Assembly (NCBI RefSeq): GCF_019469205.1
Contig: NZ_CP048265.1
Location: 2,418,001-2,482,000 of the forward strand
Reading direction: 5' to 3'
Length of the DNA: 64,000 bases
Source of the DNA: Gilliamella sp. ESL0405
GTDB taxonomy: Bacteria; Pseudomonadota; Gammaproteobacteria; Enterobacterales; Orbaceae
Positions 54,505 to 64,000 of the stretch are shown one piece after another. Position 1 is the stretch's first letter. Every line of letters begins with the position of its first letter. The notes beneath the pieces are model-generated. The model was not told the DNA's origin and did not search any database. It saw only the letters and a list, made by a program, of their open reading frames with translations. Position numbers and translations under genes: made by a program.

Positions 54505-54890
54505 CCACCACTGCGGCCGCCACCTCCGCCTCGGCAAATTCTACTCGAATGGCTATATGAAGATCGACTGCTTCTGTCACTCCCGCTACGACTTCTTCAT
54601 ATGCCGTTTTTACGACAAATTCACTTTTTTCGAATTTAACCGTGAAAACGAACAAACAAAAAAAGAAAACACTTTCCAGCTTTGTTGAATAATCCAGTTA
54701 AACATCATATCTAACATTTCACTTAACCCAATTCTATGATTATTCTGGGCTTGTTTCTCTGGATTAATTTCATTACCTATTATGACATCTTTTAATACCG
54801 AAATTGCATCATTAATACCCTGATAATAGTTCTTTTGCTTAAATTGTGTGGCTTACTGTTCCCGAATGATGTGGCTAGCGATTGTTGTAA
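54486..54890 (-). pseudogene. Decayed fourth TPM-domain gene
   Basis: The 3' end encodes GGGGGRSGGASGRW and a stop, as in the intact paralogues, followed upstream by a Ser/Arg-rich stretch and a premature stop. Further upstream, in another frame, SHIIREQ-stop-ATQFKQKNYYQGINDAISVLK matches the middle of the TPM domain of the intact copies (IREQLAPQFRQNNYYQGINNALSVLK). The signal peptide, first half of the domain and both membrane segments are missing. The 5' part stops abruptly at flank repeat R1. A clear remnant with stops, a frameshift and deletions. Confidence 0.8.
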
Positions 54891-55017
54891 AAAATAAACT
54901 GCTATTAATCGATATGATTAAGGCGCATATAGCGCCTTATTTTTTTATCCCATTTACCAGCTACCGGAAGCGCCACCGCCACCACTGCGACCACCACCGC
55001 CGCCGCTAAAGCCGCCG
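54886..55017. repeat. Flank repeat R1, copy b (copy a at about 52322-52453)
   Basis: About 130 bases nearly identical in both places, from GTAAAAAATAAACT through the AAGGCGC hairpin into the glycine-rich 3' end of the TPM gene. Marks the junction of a segmental duplication. Confidence 0.8.
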
Positions 55018-55895
55018 CCTCCGCCGCCTCTTCTGCCGCCTCCACTGCTTCTGCCGCCTCCGCTAGAACCACCAAAATAGTCACTTCTTCCGCGATTATT
55101 TCTTCGCCCTCTTCTTCTGCCAGCTCTGCGAATTAAATAGTGGCTAGCAATGGTACTCAAAATAAATACCACAAACATGATATATACTATTATAATATGT
55201 AGATTGCGCACATGCCAAAAGGTGAGTCCACCAACAGATAGTGCATTAAATAAACTTGCACATAAACATTGTTTGGTTTTATCTTTACGATAAAATAAGT
55301 TAGCAAGTATAAGACAAAGAAAAAATGACACCAGCGCATAATAAGCAAAGTTTTCTGTAAATAACCATCCAATGTTAAGGTTAGAGCCTTGTTCGTTATC
55401 TTCACTTTTCGGGGTAGGATTATCGATTTCTTGTTTCAGCACAGATAAGGCATTATCAATACCTTGATAATAGTTATTTTGTCGAAATTGTGGCGCTAAT
55501 TGTTCACGAATAATTTTACTGGCAAATAAGTCAGTAATAGTTCCTTCAAGCCCATAGCCCACTTCAATACGCATTTGTCGGTCATCTTTTGCCACTAACA
55601 ATAAAATACCATTATCCAGATCTTTTTTACCAATTTTCCATTGGTTAAAAACTCTCTGCGCATACTGTTCTATGGTTTCATTGTCGAGTTTTGCGATCAT
55701 CAAAACGGCTATTTGTGCGCCATCAGTCCTCGAGTGTTCAAATTGAATTAGGCTCGATTCTAAAGAATTGACTTGCGATGCACTTAAGGTATTGGTTGCA
55801 TCGATAATATGGCTATTAAACGCAGGAATTTCAGTCAAACCATAACTAAACCAACTCAACATTAACAACATACTCAATAAAACATATCTTTTCAT
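54954..55895 (-). CDS. TPM-domain (YgcG-like) membrane protein, paralogue 3
   Basis: 313 residues: signal peptide (about 1-20), TPM domain (about 22-160) more diverged at its start (FNSHIIDATNTLSASQVNSLE) yet identical to the others in FRQNNYYQGIDNALSVLK, two hydrophobic segments (about 180-205, 225-248), and a longer tail mixing Arg-rich (RRAGRRRGRRNNRGRS) and Gly-rich blocks, ending GGASGSW. It is nearest to lemA and may be the oldest copy. Confidence 0.88.
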   Translation of the reverse strand: MKRYVLLSMLLMLSWFSYGLTEIPAFNSHIIDATNTLSASQVNSLESSLIQFEHSRTDGAQIAVLMIAKLDNETIEQYAQRVFNQWKIGKKDLDNGILLLVAKDDRQMRIEVGYGLEGTITDLFASKIIREQLAPQFRQNNYYQGIDNALSVLKQEIDNPTPKSEDNEQGSNLNIGWLFTENFAYYALVSFFLCLILANLFYRKDKTKQCLCASLFNALSVGGLTFWHVRNLHIIIVYIMFVVFILSTIASHYLIRRAGRRRGRRNNRGRSDYFGGSSGGGRSSGGGRRGGGGGGFSGGGGGRSGGGGASGSW

Positions 55896-56280
55896 TACAT
55901 TTTGTCCAAAATGTCCTGCTATAGAAGAATATTATGACTTTTCAAAAGCGCATACCAAAAGCTAATCGACTCTATTTATTTCAGGTTTAAGTTATACAAG
56001 ACATCAATTGATAGAAATGACTATTATATAGCCAGATAACAATTTTGCTATTAACATCTGCTTTTTTATCAAGTTTTGCCGTCATGGAAATTTGGCACGA
56101 TTTATTTTGTATTGGGGAAACTCAATAGAGCATTATTGTGAAATATATCTATGTGATCGAGTTAACGTATGGTCATAACGATAACTCGATTTTAAAGGAA
56201 GAGAATTTCAGTTGATCGATAGCTAAACCAACTGATGATTTACAGCAAACTCAACGCTCAATATTTTTTGACAATCTTGA
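55896..56280. other. 385-base region between lemA and TPM paralogue 3
   Basis: No gene seen. Near 56020 there is ACTATTATATAGCCAGATAAC, a partial copy of flank repeat R2. It probably contains the TPM gene promoter. Confidence 0.4.
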
Positions 56281-56877
56281 TTATTGAAAGTTAACAGTGG
56301 GTGCGTTTGAAATTTCCTTTTCATTATCAACCGTAAATTGTTGTTTTGGCCCGGTACCTAAAAAGCCTGCTATCCAGTTATTCGGTATTTGGCGGATATA
56401 GATATTAAATGATTGTACTGCTTGTATATATCGTCCACGGGCAACAGCAATGCGATTTTCGGTGCCTTCTAGCTGACTCATCAGATCCTGAAAAAGTGAA
56501 CTGGCTTTAAGATCCGGATAGTTTTCACTGACAGCAATTAAGTGACTTAAAGCAGTGCTTAATTCAGATTGTGCTTGTTGGAATTTGGCAAATAAAGCCG
56601 GATCGGTTAGCTGATCAGCATTGATTTGAATTGAGCCAACTTTACTTCTTGCTTCGGTCACTTGAGTTAACACTTCTTTTTCGTGTGTGGTATAACCTTT
56701 AACCGCATTAACTAAATTTGGGGTTAAATCTGCCCGACGTTTATATTGGTTAACGACTTCTGACCACGCAGCAGCCACGCCTTCGTCACGGGTTTGGATA
56801 CCGTTGTAACGGCTAAAGCAGAAAAATGCCGCAATAATAACTAACACCAAAACAACTAATAATAATTTTGATTTCAT
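56281..56877 (-). CDS. LemA family protein
   Basis: 198 residues. N-terminal membrane anchor (about 5-22, LLLVVLVLVIIAAFFCF) then the helical LemA domain: NGIQTRDEGVAAAWSEVVNQYKRRADLTPNLVNAVKGY is diagnostic, with ENYPDLKAS and LEGTENRIAVARGRY later. Function unknown; LemA genes commonly accompany TPM-domain genes, as here, where three follow on the same strand. The C-terminal half ends in a short disordered tail. Confidence 0.93.
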   Translation of the reverse strand: MKSKLLLVVLVLVIIAAFFCFSRYNGIQTRDEGVAAAWSEVVNQYKRRADLTPNLVNAVKGYTTHEKEVLTQVTEARSKVGSIQINADQLTDPALFAKFQQAQSELSTALSHLIAVSENYPDLKASSLFQDLMSQLEGTENRIAVARGRYIQAVQSFNIYIRQIPNNWIAGFLGTGPKQQFTVDNEKEISNAPTVNFQ

Positions 56878-57315
56878 TGTAGATTCCTATAAATAGTTGA
56901 ATTTATGGATAGCTTAACAAATGAATACATCAAAAATAGAAATAAAATAAGCTATCTACGTAATTAATAAACACTCAGTTATCACTTGAATTTAAATTTC
57001 ATCAACAAATTTATTTACCCTATTTCAAAAAAAGAAGAATTAACTCGGTAAAATTAAAATATGTATGTTAATAATAGATAGTCTAACCAATACGTAATCG
57101 GTTATGTTGCAAGCTAATGTCAGCTAAATCCATTTAGTTTAGGATAATTTATTTCATATTATATCCATTTTTACATTGCATGCTATTTATATTGCTAATT
57201 TACTCATAAAAATAAGCCGCTTATTTTGTATTGTAGATCACAAAATGACGATTAATTATGATTAATGTCGATTTTATAAATTCACAAAAATAAGCGGCGT
57301 TCTATTTGAAATTAA
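56878..57315. other. 438-base region between the monooxygenase and lemA genes
   Basis: No gene seen. AT-rich. Three arms related to AAAATAAGCGGC lie at 57208-57227 (palindrome) and 57287-57298, able to form alternative hairpins downstream of the monooxygenase gene. Confidence 0.4.
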
Positions 57316-57627
57316 TTACAATACACTTTCAAAGCATTCTAATTGCGCTGGCTCATAATAGATATCATTATTGTTTGGTCTATTGCCAGTATTACGATGT
57401 GTATGTTTGAATTGTTCAGAATTCACCCAAGCTTCGAAATCGGCTTTCGATTCCCACTCGGCAAATGATGAAAATAACGTATAATTTGCGTCAGTTTTCC
57501 CTTTTAAAAAATAAAAACGATTAAATCCTTTCATCTCTTTTAAATGGCTATCACGGTTACGCCATATTTCAATAAAAGTATCTTCGCTACCTCGTTTTAC
57601 TTTAAAGCGATTCATGACAATATACAT
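57316..57627 (-). CDS. IsdG-like antibiotic biosynthesis monooxygenase-domain protein (haem-degrading candidate)
   Basis: 103 residues with the ABM ferredoxin-like fold. The residues of the IsdG/IsdI haem-oxygenase triad are all in the expected places: Asn6 (IVMNRF), Trp67 (FEAWVNS) and His77 (FKHTHRN). Also typical are VKRGSEDTFIEIW and SFAEWESKADFEAW. It may bind and open haem to free iron, which would suit a gut bacterium with a TonB siderophore receptor. No Fur box was found next to it. Alternative: an ABM protein of other substrate. It stands alone between rpoC and lemA. Confidence 0.75.
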   Translation of the reverse strand: MYIVMNRFKVKRGSEDTFIEIWRNRDSHLKEMKGFNRFYFLKGKTDANYTLFSSFAEWESKADFEAWVNSEQFKHTHRNTGNRPNNNDIYYEPAQLECFESVL

Positions 57628-57660
57628 ATTAAAACTCCTTTTTTTTATTATAGAGATAAA

Positions 57661-57690
57661 AAAATAGCACGTGCTTACACGTGCTATTTT
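57661..57690 (-). terminator. Terminator of rpoBC
   Basis: Perfect stem AAAATAGCACGTG / CACGTGCTATTTT with a four-base loop, followed on the minus strand by a T run, 20 bases after the rpoC stop. Confidence 0.9.
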
Positions 57691-57709
57691 AATAACTTAG
57701 TCTTACTGA

Positions 57710-60700
57710 CTATTGGTTTTCTTCTGCAGAATTAAGTAATTCAGCTAAGTTAGCGCTTGCTTCTTCAGCAGAAACAGTTGTTTGAATTTCATCGCTTGCA
57801 GGTACTGCACGTTTACGTAAACGTTCTTTATGGTAAGCATAACCTGTACCAGCAGGAATCAATCGACCAACAATGACGTTTTCTTTCAAGCCACGTAATT
57901 CGTCGTTTTTACCTGCAACAGCTGCTTCGGTTAATACGCGAGTCGTTTCTTGGAACGATGCCGCAGAAATAAACGATTCAGTTGTTAATGATGCTTTAGT
58001 AATACCAAGTAGATCGTGTAAGTAAACAATAGGTTCTTTACCTTGCGCTTCAAGTTCACGATTAATAATCTTCAAGCGTGAAACTTCAAGTTGTTCACCG
58101 TCAAGTAGACGAGAACCGCCCGGATGAATAACTGTCGCTTTACGTAACATCTGACGAACAATAACTTCAATGTGTTTATCATTGATTTTTACACCTTGTA
58201 GGCGATAAACTTCTTGAACTTCGTTAACGATGTAACGTGTCACCGCATTTACACCACGTAAGCGTAAAATATCATGCGCTGATTCAGGACCGTCAGAAAT
58301 CACATCACCACGGCCAACTTGTTCGCCTTCAAATACGTTAAGTTGACGCCATTTTGGAATCATCTCTTCATACGGCTCACTACCATCTAATGGCGTGATA
58401 ATTAAGCGACGTTTACCTTTGGTCTCTTTACCGAACGAGATAATACCGTCGATTTCAGCAAGAATTGCCGGTTCTTTTGGTTTACGTGCTTCAAATAAGT
58501 CAGCAACACGTGGTAAACCACCGGTAATATCTTTAGTACCAACCGATGCTTGTGGAATACGAGCAAGGGTATCACCGACATTGATTTCAGCGCCGTCTTC
58601 TAACTGCACTAATGCTTTACCCGGTAAGAAGTATTGCGCAAGCATTTCAGTGCCGGCAACATAGATATCTTTACCTTTAGCATCAACAATTTTGATTGCT
58701 GGACGTAAATCTTTACCGACACCTGTTCTTTCTGCTACATCTAAAATCACAATAGATGAAAGCCCGGTTAATTCGTCGGTTTGACGGGTAATAGTTTGAC
58801 CATCAACCATATCAACAAATTTAACAAAGCCTTTCGCTTCAGAGATAACAGGCATTGTATGCGGATCCCAGTTTGCAACTGTTTCACCCGCATCAACCGC
58901 AGCGCCATTACCTTTAGTTAAAATCGAACCATAAGGAACTTTGTAAGTCTCTTTCATTCGACCTAAATCATCAATAATGGTTAACTCAGCATTACGAGAA
59001 GTAATAACCAGTTTCTTATCCGGGTTAGTCACAAATTTAGCATTGGTTAATTTAATGCTACCTTTATTTTTAACCTGAACACTAGATTCTGCTGCCGCAC
59101 GTGATGCCGCACCACCAATGTGGAACGTACGCATGGTTAACTGTGTACCTGGCTCACCGATTGACTGAGCAGCGATAACACCGATTGCTTCACCTTTATT
59201 TACCAGGTGACCACGGGCTAAGTCACGACCATAACATTTCGCACACACACCAAAATCAGTATCACACGAAACCACAGAGCGAACTTTTACGCTATCAACA
59301 GATTCTGCTTCCAGTAAATCACAATAACTTTCATCAAGTAATGTGTTACGTGGAATTAAGATATCTGCACTACCCGGTTTTAATACATCTTCAGCTGCTA
59401 CACGACCTAAAACACGTTCACGAAGTGGCTCTTTAACATCTCCACCTTCGATAACTGGTGTCATTACTACGCCTTCTAATGTGCCACAGTCATCTTCGAT
59501 AACAACTAAATCTTGTGCCACATCAACTAAACGACGAGTTAAGTAACCTGAGTTCGCAGTTTTTAACGCCGTATCAGCAAGACCTTTACGTGCACCATGG
59601 GTAGAAATAAAGTACTGTAGTACGTTTAACCCTTCACGGAAGTTTGCTGTAATTGGTGTTTCGATGATAGAACCATCCGGTTTTGCCATCAAGCCACGCA
59701 TACCAGCTAACTGACGAATCTGCGCCGCAGAACCCCGAGCACCTGAGTCGGCCATCATATAGATGCTGTTGAAAGAAGATTGAACTTCTTCTTTACCTTC
59801 ACGGTTAATCACTTTTTCCGTTGATAAGTTATCCATCATGGCTTTAGCAACACGTTCATTGGCTGCCGCCCAGATATCGATAACTTTGTTATAGCGTTCG
59901 CCAGCGGTAACTAAACCTGATTGGAACTGCTCTTGAATTTCAGCAACTTCGATTTCAGCTTCATTGATGATTTGTAATTTCTTGGCCGGAATTTCCATAT
60001 CATCAATACCAACCGATACACCTGAACGTGCTGCATAAGCAAATCCTGTGTACATCACTTGGTCAGCTAAAATAACGGTTTCTTTCATGCCTAGTTGGCG
60101 ATAACAGATATTTAAAATACGTGAAATCGCTTTTTTACCTAATGGCTGATTGATAACTGAAAAACTCATACCTTTAGGCATGATTAACCATAAAATAGCA
60201 CGGCCAACAGTGGTATCAATAACTGATGTTGTATCTTCCCATTCGCCAACGCTATTACGATGACTTTCAGTGATACGTACTTTAACTTTTGCATGTAATT
60301 CAACTAAACCTAAACGATACAGTTTTTCTGCTTCTTTAGGTCCGGTTAATACCATGCCTTCACCTTTAGCATTAATTTTATCACGAGTCATATAGTAAAG
60401 ACCTAATACCACGTCCTGAGAAGGAACGATGATAGGCTCACCACTCGCAGGTGAAAGAATATTGTTAGTTGACATCATCAACGCACGCGCTTCTAATTGC
60501 GCTTCTAACGTCAATGGAACATGCACCGCCATTTGGTCACCATCGAAGTCAGCATTGAATGCCGCACAAACCAATGGATGTAACTGAATCGCTTTACCTT
60601 CAATCAAGATAGGTTCAAACGCTTGAATACCTAATCGGTGAAGTGTTGGAGCACGGTTTAGTAGTACCGGATGTTCACGGATAACTTCATCTAAGATATC

Positions 60701-61927
60701 CCAAACAATTGCATCTTCACGTTCAACCATTTTCTTGGCTGCTTTAATGGTGGTTGCATAACCACGACGCTCTAATTTACCGTAAATAAATGGTTTGAAT
60801 AATTCAAGTGCCATTTTCTTCGGTAAACCACATTGATGTAATCGTAAGTATGGACCTACAGTGATTACTGAACGACCTGAGTAGTCAACACGTTTACCTA
60901 ATAAGTTTTGACGGAAACGACCTTGCTTACCTTTAATCATATCGGCAAGTGATTTTAATGGACGTTTGTTAGAACCGGTAATTGCACGACCACGACGACC
61001 ATTATCAAGTAATGCGTCAACAGATTCTTGTAACATACGTTTTTCGTTACGTACGATAATATCCGGCGCCGCCAAATCTAATAAACGTTTTAAACGGTTA
61101 TTACGGTTAATCACACGACGATATAGATCGTTCAAATCTGATGTTGCAAAACGTCCGCCGTCTAGTGGTACTAATGGACGTAAATCAGGTGGCAACACAG
61201 GTAATACGTTTAAGATCATCCATTCCGGTTTATTTTCTGATTGAATGAATGCTTCAATAATCTTAATACGTTTAGTCAGTTTTTTACGTTTAGTTTCAGA
61301 ATTGGTAGTTGCAAGCTCATCACGTAGTGCTTCACATTCAGCTTGCACATCGATATTACGTAATAATTCTTGAATTGCTTCGGCACCCATACGAGCATCG
61401 AATTCATCACCAAACTCTTCTAACGCATCTAAATACTGTTCTTCTGTTAAAATTTGACCGCGTTCTAAGTTTGTCATTCCGCCGTCAAGAACCATAAATG
61501 ATTCAAAATAAAGCACACGTTCAATGTCACGAAGTGGCATATCTAATAAAAGACCAATACGTGATGGTAATGATTTTAAAAACCAAATATGTGCAGTTGG
61601 CGATGCAAGTTCAATATGCCCCATACGCTCACGACGTACTTTGGCTTGAGTAACTTCAACACCACATTTTTCACAGATCACACCACGGTGTTTTAAACGT
61701 TTATATTTTCCACATAAACATTCATAATCTTTTACTGGTCCAAAAATACGTGCACAAAACAATCCGTCACGTTCCGGTTTGAACGTACGATAGTTGATTG
61801 TTTCAGGTTTTTTCACTTCACCAAAAGACCATGAACGGATCATATCAGGAGAGGCAAGGCCTATCTTGATAGCATCAAAATCTTCTGTTTTTGTTTGTGC
61901 TTTTAGAAACTTTAGTAAGTCTTTCAC
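57710..61927 (-). CDS. rpoC: RNA polymerase subunit beta-prime
   Basis: Catalytic subunit of RNA polymerase. 1,405 residues, within two of E. coli. Zinc site 1 [20 protein letters not shown] (about 70-90), catalytic Mg motif [12 protein letters not shown] (about 458-469), bridge/trigger regions, and zinc site 2 with [13 protein letters not shown] (about 888-900). Located 90 bases downstream of rpoB and ended by a strong terminator. Confidence 0.98.
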   Translation of the reverse strand: MKDLLKFLKAQTKTEDFDAIKIGLASPDMIRSWSFGEVKKPETINYRTFKPERDGLFCARIFGPVKDYECLCGKYKRLKHRGVICEKCGVEVTQAKVRRERMGHIELASPTAHIWFLKSLPSRIGLLLDMPLRDIERVLYFESFMVLDGGMTNLERGQILTEEQYLDALEEFGDEFDARMGAEAIQELLRNIDVQAECEALRDELATTNSETKRKKLTKRIKIIEAFIQSENKPEWMILNVLPVLPPDLRPLVPLDGGRFATSDLNDLYRRVINRNNRLKRLLDLAAPDIIVRNEKRMLQESVDALLDNGRRGRAITGSNKRPLKSLADMIKGKQGRFRQNLLGKRVDYSGRSVITVGPYLRLHQCGLPKKMALELFKPFIYGKLERRGYATTIKAAKKMVEREDAIVWDILDEVIREHPVLLNRAPTLHRLGIQAFEPILIEGKAIQLHPLVCAAFNADFDGDQMAVHVPLTLEAQLEARALMMSTNNILSPASGEPIIVPSQDVVLGLYYMTRDKINAKGEGMVLTGPKEAEKLYRLGLVELHAKVKVRITESHRNSVGEWEDTTSVIDTTVGRAILWLIMPKGMSFSVINQPLGKKAISRILNICYRQLGMKETVILADQVMYTGFAYAARSGVSVGIDDMEIPAKKLQIINEAEIEVAEIQEQFQSGLVTAGERYNKVIDIWAAANERVAKAMMDNLSTEKVINREGKEEVQSSFNSIYMMADSGARGSAAQIRQLAGMRGLMAKPDGSIIETPITANFREGLNVLQYFISTHGARKGLADTALKTANSGYLTRRLVDVAQDLVVIEDDCGTLEGVVMTPVIEGGDVKEPLRERVLGRVAAEDVLKPGSADILIPRNTLLDESYCDLLEAESVDSVKVRSVVSCDTDFGVCAKCYGRDLARGHLVNKGEAIGVIAAQSIGEPGTQLTMRTFHIGGAASRAAAESSVQVKNKGSIKLTNAKFVTNPDKKLVITSRNAELTIIDDLGRMKETYKVPYGSILTKGNGAAVDAGETVANWDPHTMPVISEAKGFVKFVDMVDGQTITRQTDELTGLSSIVILDVAERTGVGKDLRPAIKIVDAKGKDIYVAGTEMLAQYFLPGKALVQLEDGAEINVGDTLARIPQASVGTKDITGGLPRVADLFEARKPKEPAILAEIDGIISFGKETKGKRRLIITPLDGSEPYEEMIPKWRQLNVFEGEQVGRGDVISDGPESAHDILRLRGVNAVTRYIVNEVQEVYRLQGVKINDKHIEVIVRQMLRKATVIHPGGSRLLDGEQLEVSRLKIINRELEAQGKEPIVYLHDLLGITKASLTTESFISAASFQETTRVLTEAAVAGKNDELRGLKENVIVGRLIPAGTGYAYHKERLRKRAVPASDEIQTTVSAEEASANLAELLNSAEENQ

Positions 61928-62017
61928 AATTGACTCCTATGGAGTTAAACCAATCAGATAACTTATTATTGCTAATAAGTTATCCCTATAAATAGAAATC
62001 ATTTAAGTTAGCGAAGA

Positions 62018-64000
62018 TTACTCTTCGTCTAACTCGATATTAATACCTAACGAACGAATCTCTTTTAATAATACATTAAACGATTCTGGGATCGCAGGTT
62101 CCATACGATGATCACCATCTACAATATTTTTATACATCTTAGTACGACCGTTCACGTCATCTGACTTAACAGTTAACATTTCTTGTAAGGTGTAAGCTGC
62201 ACCATATGCTTCAAGTGCCCACACTTCCATCTCACCGAAACGTTGTCCACCAAATTGAGCTTTACCGCCCAATGGTTGTTGAGTAACAAGACTATATGAA
62301 CCAGTAGAACGAGCATGCATTTTGTCATCAACTAAATGATTTAACTTAAGCATGTACATGTAACCAACGGTAACCGGGCGTTCAAATTGTTCACCAGTTC
62401 GGCCATCATACAATGTAATTTGACCTGAAGTTGGTAAATCGCCCAGCTCAAGTAATGACTTGATTTCTTGCTCTTTTGCACCGTCAAACACTGGTGTAGC
62501 AAGTGGCATACCATTACGTAAGTTTTGTGCTAAAGTCATCACTTCTTGATCGGTAAATTCAGCTACATTGACTTTTTGTGCCGCACCTAGACCAAGATCA
62601 TAAGCTTTTTGGATAAATTCACGTAACTTAGCTAACTCTTGTTGCTCTTTTAGCATGGTATCAATTTTTTGACCAATACCTTTAGCAGCCATACCTAAGT
62701 GAGTTTCCAGGATCTGTCCAATATTCATACGAGACGGAACCCCTAGTGGGTTTAACACGATATCAACTGGACGGCCTTTGTCATCATATGGCATATCTTC
62801 AATTGGGTTAATTTTCGAAATAACCCCTTTGTTACCATGACGACCCGCCATTTTATCACCCGGTTGGATTTGGCGTTTAACCGCTAAGTAAACTTTAACA
62901 ATTTTAAGCACACCAGGTTGTAGATCATCACCTTGTGTGATCTTCATGCGCTTAGCTTCAAGTTTCTTGTTAAACTCAGCTTTGATCTCTTCGTGCTGCT
63001 CAGCAAGTTGCTCTAATTGCTCTTGCTTGCTTTCGTTTGAGATACCAATTGTTAGCCATTTTTCACGTGGTAGTGCATCTAATTTTTCTGCCTTAATTCC
63101 ACCTGAAATTAACACATCACGAATACGAGCAAATAATGCTGCTTCTAAGATCTTAAGCTCTTCAGTCAGATCTTTTCGTGCTTGTTTAAGTTGCATATCT
63201 TCAATTTCAAGTGCACGTTTATCTTTTTGTACACCGTCACGAGTGAAGACTTGAACATCAATAACCGTACCGGAAACACCATTTGGTACGCGTAATGAAG
63301 TATCTTTAACATCAGATGCTTTTTCACCGAAAATAGCACGTAGTAATTTCTCTTCTGGTGTTAATTGCGTTTCGCCTTTAGGCGTTACTTTACCAACCAG
63401 AATATCACCACCTTTTACTTCAGCGCCGATATAAACAATACCTGATTCATCTAATTTAGATAGTGCTGCTTCACCCACATTAGGAATATCGGCAGTAATC
63501 TCTTCCGCACCTAATTTAGTGTCACGAGATACACAAGATAGCTCTTGAATATGAATCGATGTAAAACGGTCATCTTGTACCACTTTTTCAGAAACTAAAA
63601 TAGAATCCTCGAAGTTATAACCATTCCATGGCATAAATGCCACGCGCATATTTTGACCAAGTGCTAACTCACCTAAATCGGTTGATGGACCGTCTGCAAG
63701 TACATCGCCACGTTCAACTTTTTCGCCTAATTCCACGCATGGAATTTGGTTAATACAAGTATTTTGGTTAGAACGGGTATATTTAGTTAAGTTGTAAATA
63801 TCAATACCTGTTTCACCGGCATACATTTCATCATCGTTAACGTTAATAACAATACGTGAAGCATCAACATATTGTACTGTACCGCCACGACGAGCAACCG
63901 CTGTTACACCTGAGTCAACCGCAACCGCACGTTCCATACCCGTACCAACAAATGGTTTTTCAGCTTTTAACGTCGGCACAGCTTGACGTTGCATGTTCGC
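62018..64000 (-). CDS. rpoB: RNA polymerase subunit beta, C-terminal part, cut by window edge
   Basis: About 660 codons open to the window end; the first visible residues [11 protein letters not shown] match E. coli RpoB just after the rifampicin-region cluster, so roughly the N-terminal half is outside. Motifs seen: [25 protein letters not shown] and [24 protein letters not shown]. Normal C terminus (INIELDEE). Transcribed ahead of rpoC. Confidence 0.98.
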   Translation of the reverse strand, partial: ANMQRQAVPTLKAEKPFVGTGMERAVAVDSGVTAVARRGGTVQYVDASRIVINVNDDEMYAGETGIDIYNLTKYTRSNQNTCINQIPCVELGEKVERGDVLADGPSTDLGELALGQNMRVAFMPWNGYNFEDSILVSEKVVQDDRFTSIHIQELSCVSRDTKLGAEEITADIPNVGEAALSKLDESGIVYIGAEVKGGDILVGKVTPKGETQLTPEEKLLRAIFGEKASDVKDTSLRVPNGVSGTVIDVQVFTRDGVQKDKRALEIEDMQLKQARKDLTEELKILEAALFARIRDVLISGGIKAEKLDALPREKWLTIGISNESKQEQLEQLAEQHEEIKAEFNKKLEAKRMKITQGDDLQPGVLKIVKVYLAVKRQIQPGDKMAGRHGNKGVISKINPIEDMPYDDKGRPVDIVLNPLGVPSRMNIGQILETHLGMAAKGIGQKIDTMLKEQQELAKLREFIQKAYDLGLGAAQKVNVAEFTDQEVMTLAQNLRNGMPLATPVFDGAKEQEIKSLLELGDLPTSGQITLYDGRTGEQFERPVTVGYMYMLKLNHLVDDKMHARSTGSYSLVTQQPLGGKAQFGGQRFGEMEVWALEAYGAAYTLQEMLTVKSDDVNGRTKMYKNIVDGDHRMEPAIPESFNVLLKEIRSLGINIELDEE

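Noticed and set aside
54458-54655. Minus-strand 65-codon frame starting MFVFTVKFEK
   Set aside because: It runs through the decayed TPM copy in a shifted frame and lacks the family sequence; treated as part of the pseudogene.
52380-55060. GCC/ACC short repeats as a CRISPR or microsatellite locus
   Set aside because: They are codons of Gly-rich tails in intact reading frames, without spacer-repeat regularity.
58395-63254. Plus-strand frames opposite rpoC and rpoB
   Set aside because: Antisense shadows of highly conserved genes.

Overview
The window is a low-GC gammaproteobacterial chromosome segment. Protein motifs, operon orders and several E. coli-type neighbourhoods (tolB-pal-cpoB-tRNA-Lys, mepM-znuA/znuCB, rrn-tRNA-Asp-tRNA-Trp-maoP/yifB, dnaE-accA, yceD-rpmF-plsX-fabHDG-acpP-fabF, rpoBC) place it near Enterobacterales and Pasteurellales. 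Base composition and gene content would fit an Orbales-like gut symbiont such as Gilliamella, but that assignment is an inference. No prophage, insertion sequence or CRISPR array was seen.

Layout. 1-3000: end of an icd gene and a mitochondrial-type aconitase upstream of it. 3300-8500: AbgT-family transporter plus peptidase T, then a Fur-box-linked TonB siderophore receptor. 8770-17800 (minus strand): tRNA-Lys, cpoB, pal, tolB, mutM, mrcB, mepM and znuA, with znuCB divergent across a perfect Zur-like palindrome. 19.5-21.5 kb: yifB (comM) and maoP. 21.6-27.2 kb: a complete rRNA operon on the minus strand (16S, tRNA-Glu, 23S, 5S, tRNA-Asp, tRNA-Trp) with recognisable P1 and P2 promoters. 27.2-31.3 kb: murI, metK (MetJ-box-like operator), sprT, an unknown membrane protein and rlmJ. 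31.4-37.8 kb: dgkA, accA, dnaE and gldA. 38-44.3 kb: the fatty-acid/ribosomal-protein operon. 57.7-64 kb: rpoC and the 3' two thirds of rpoB.

Accessory part. 44.5-52 kb holds a nine-gene minus-strand operon: a small PRD protein, a glycine-rich SFCGS protein, DUF4312, two polytopic membrane proteins (DUF4311, DUF4310), an amidohydrolase, a SelA/DgaE-like PLP enzyme, a DgaF-like KDPG-type aldolase and a BglG-type PRD/EIIA regulator. The last enzymes resemble the Salmonella D-glucosaminate pathway, but the mannose-family PTS genes that accompany them there are absent. The four uncharacterised proteins sit in their place, so they may form an undescribed uptake system. This is the best candidate for new biology in the window.

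52.3-57.7 kb holds three tandem TPM-domain (YgcG-like) genes and a decayed fourth copy, spread with their flanking DNA by segmental duplication, then lemA and an IsdG-like haem monooxygenase candidate. A short intergenic motif recurs three times across the window (3244, 31418, 44448) and has no assigned role.
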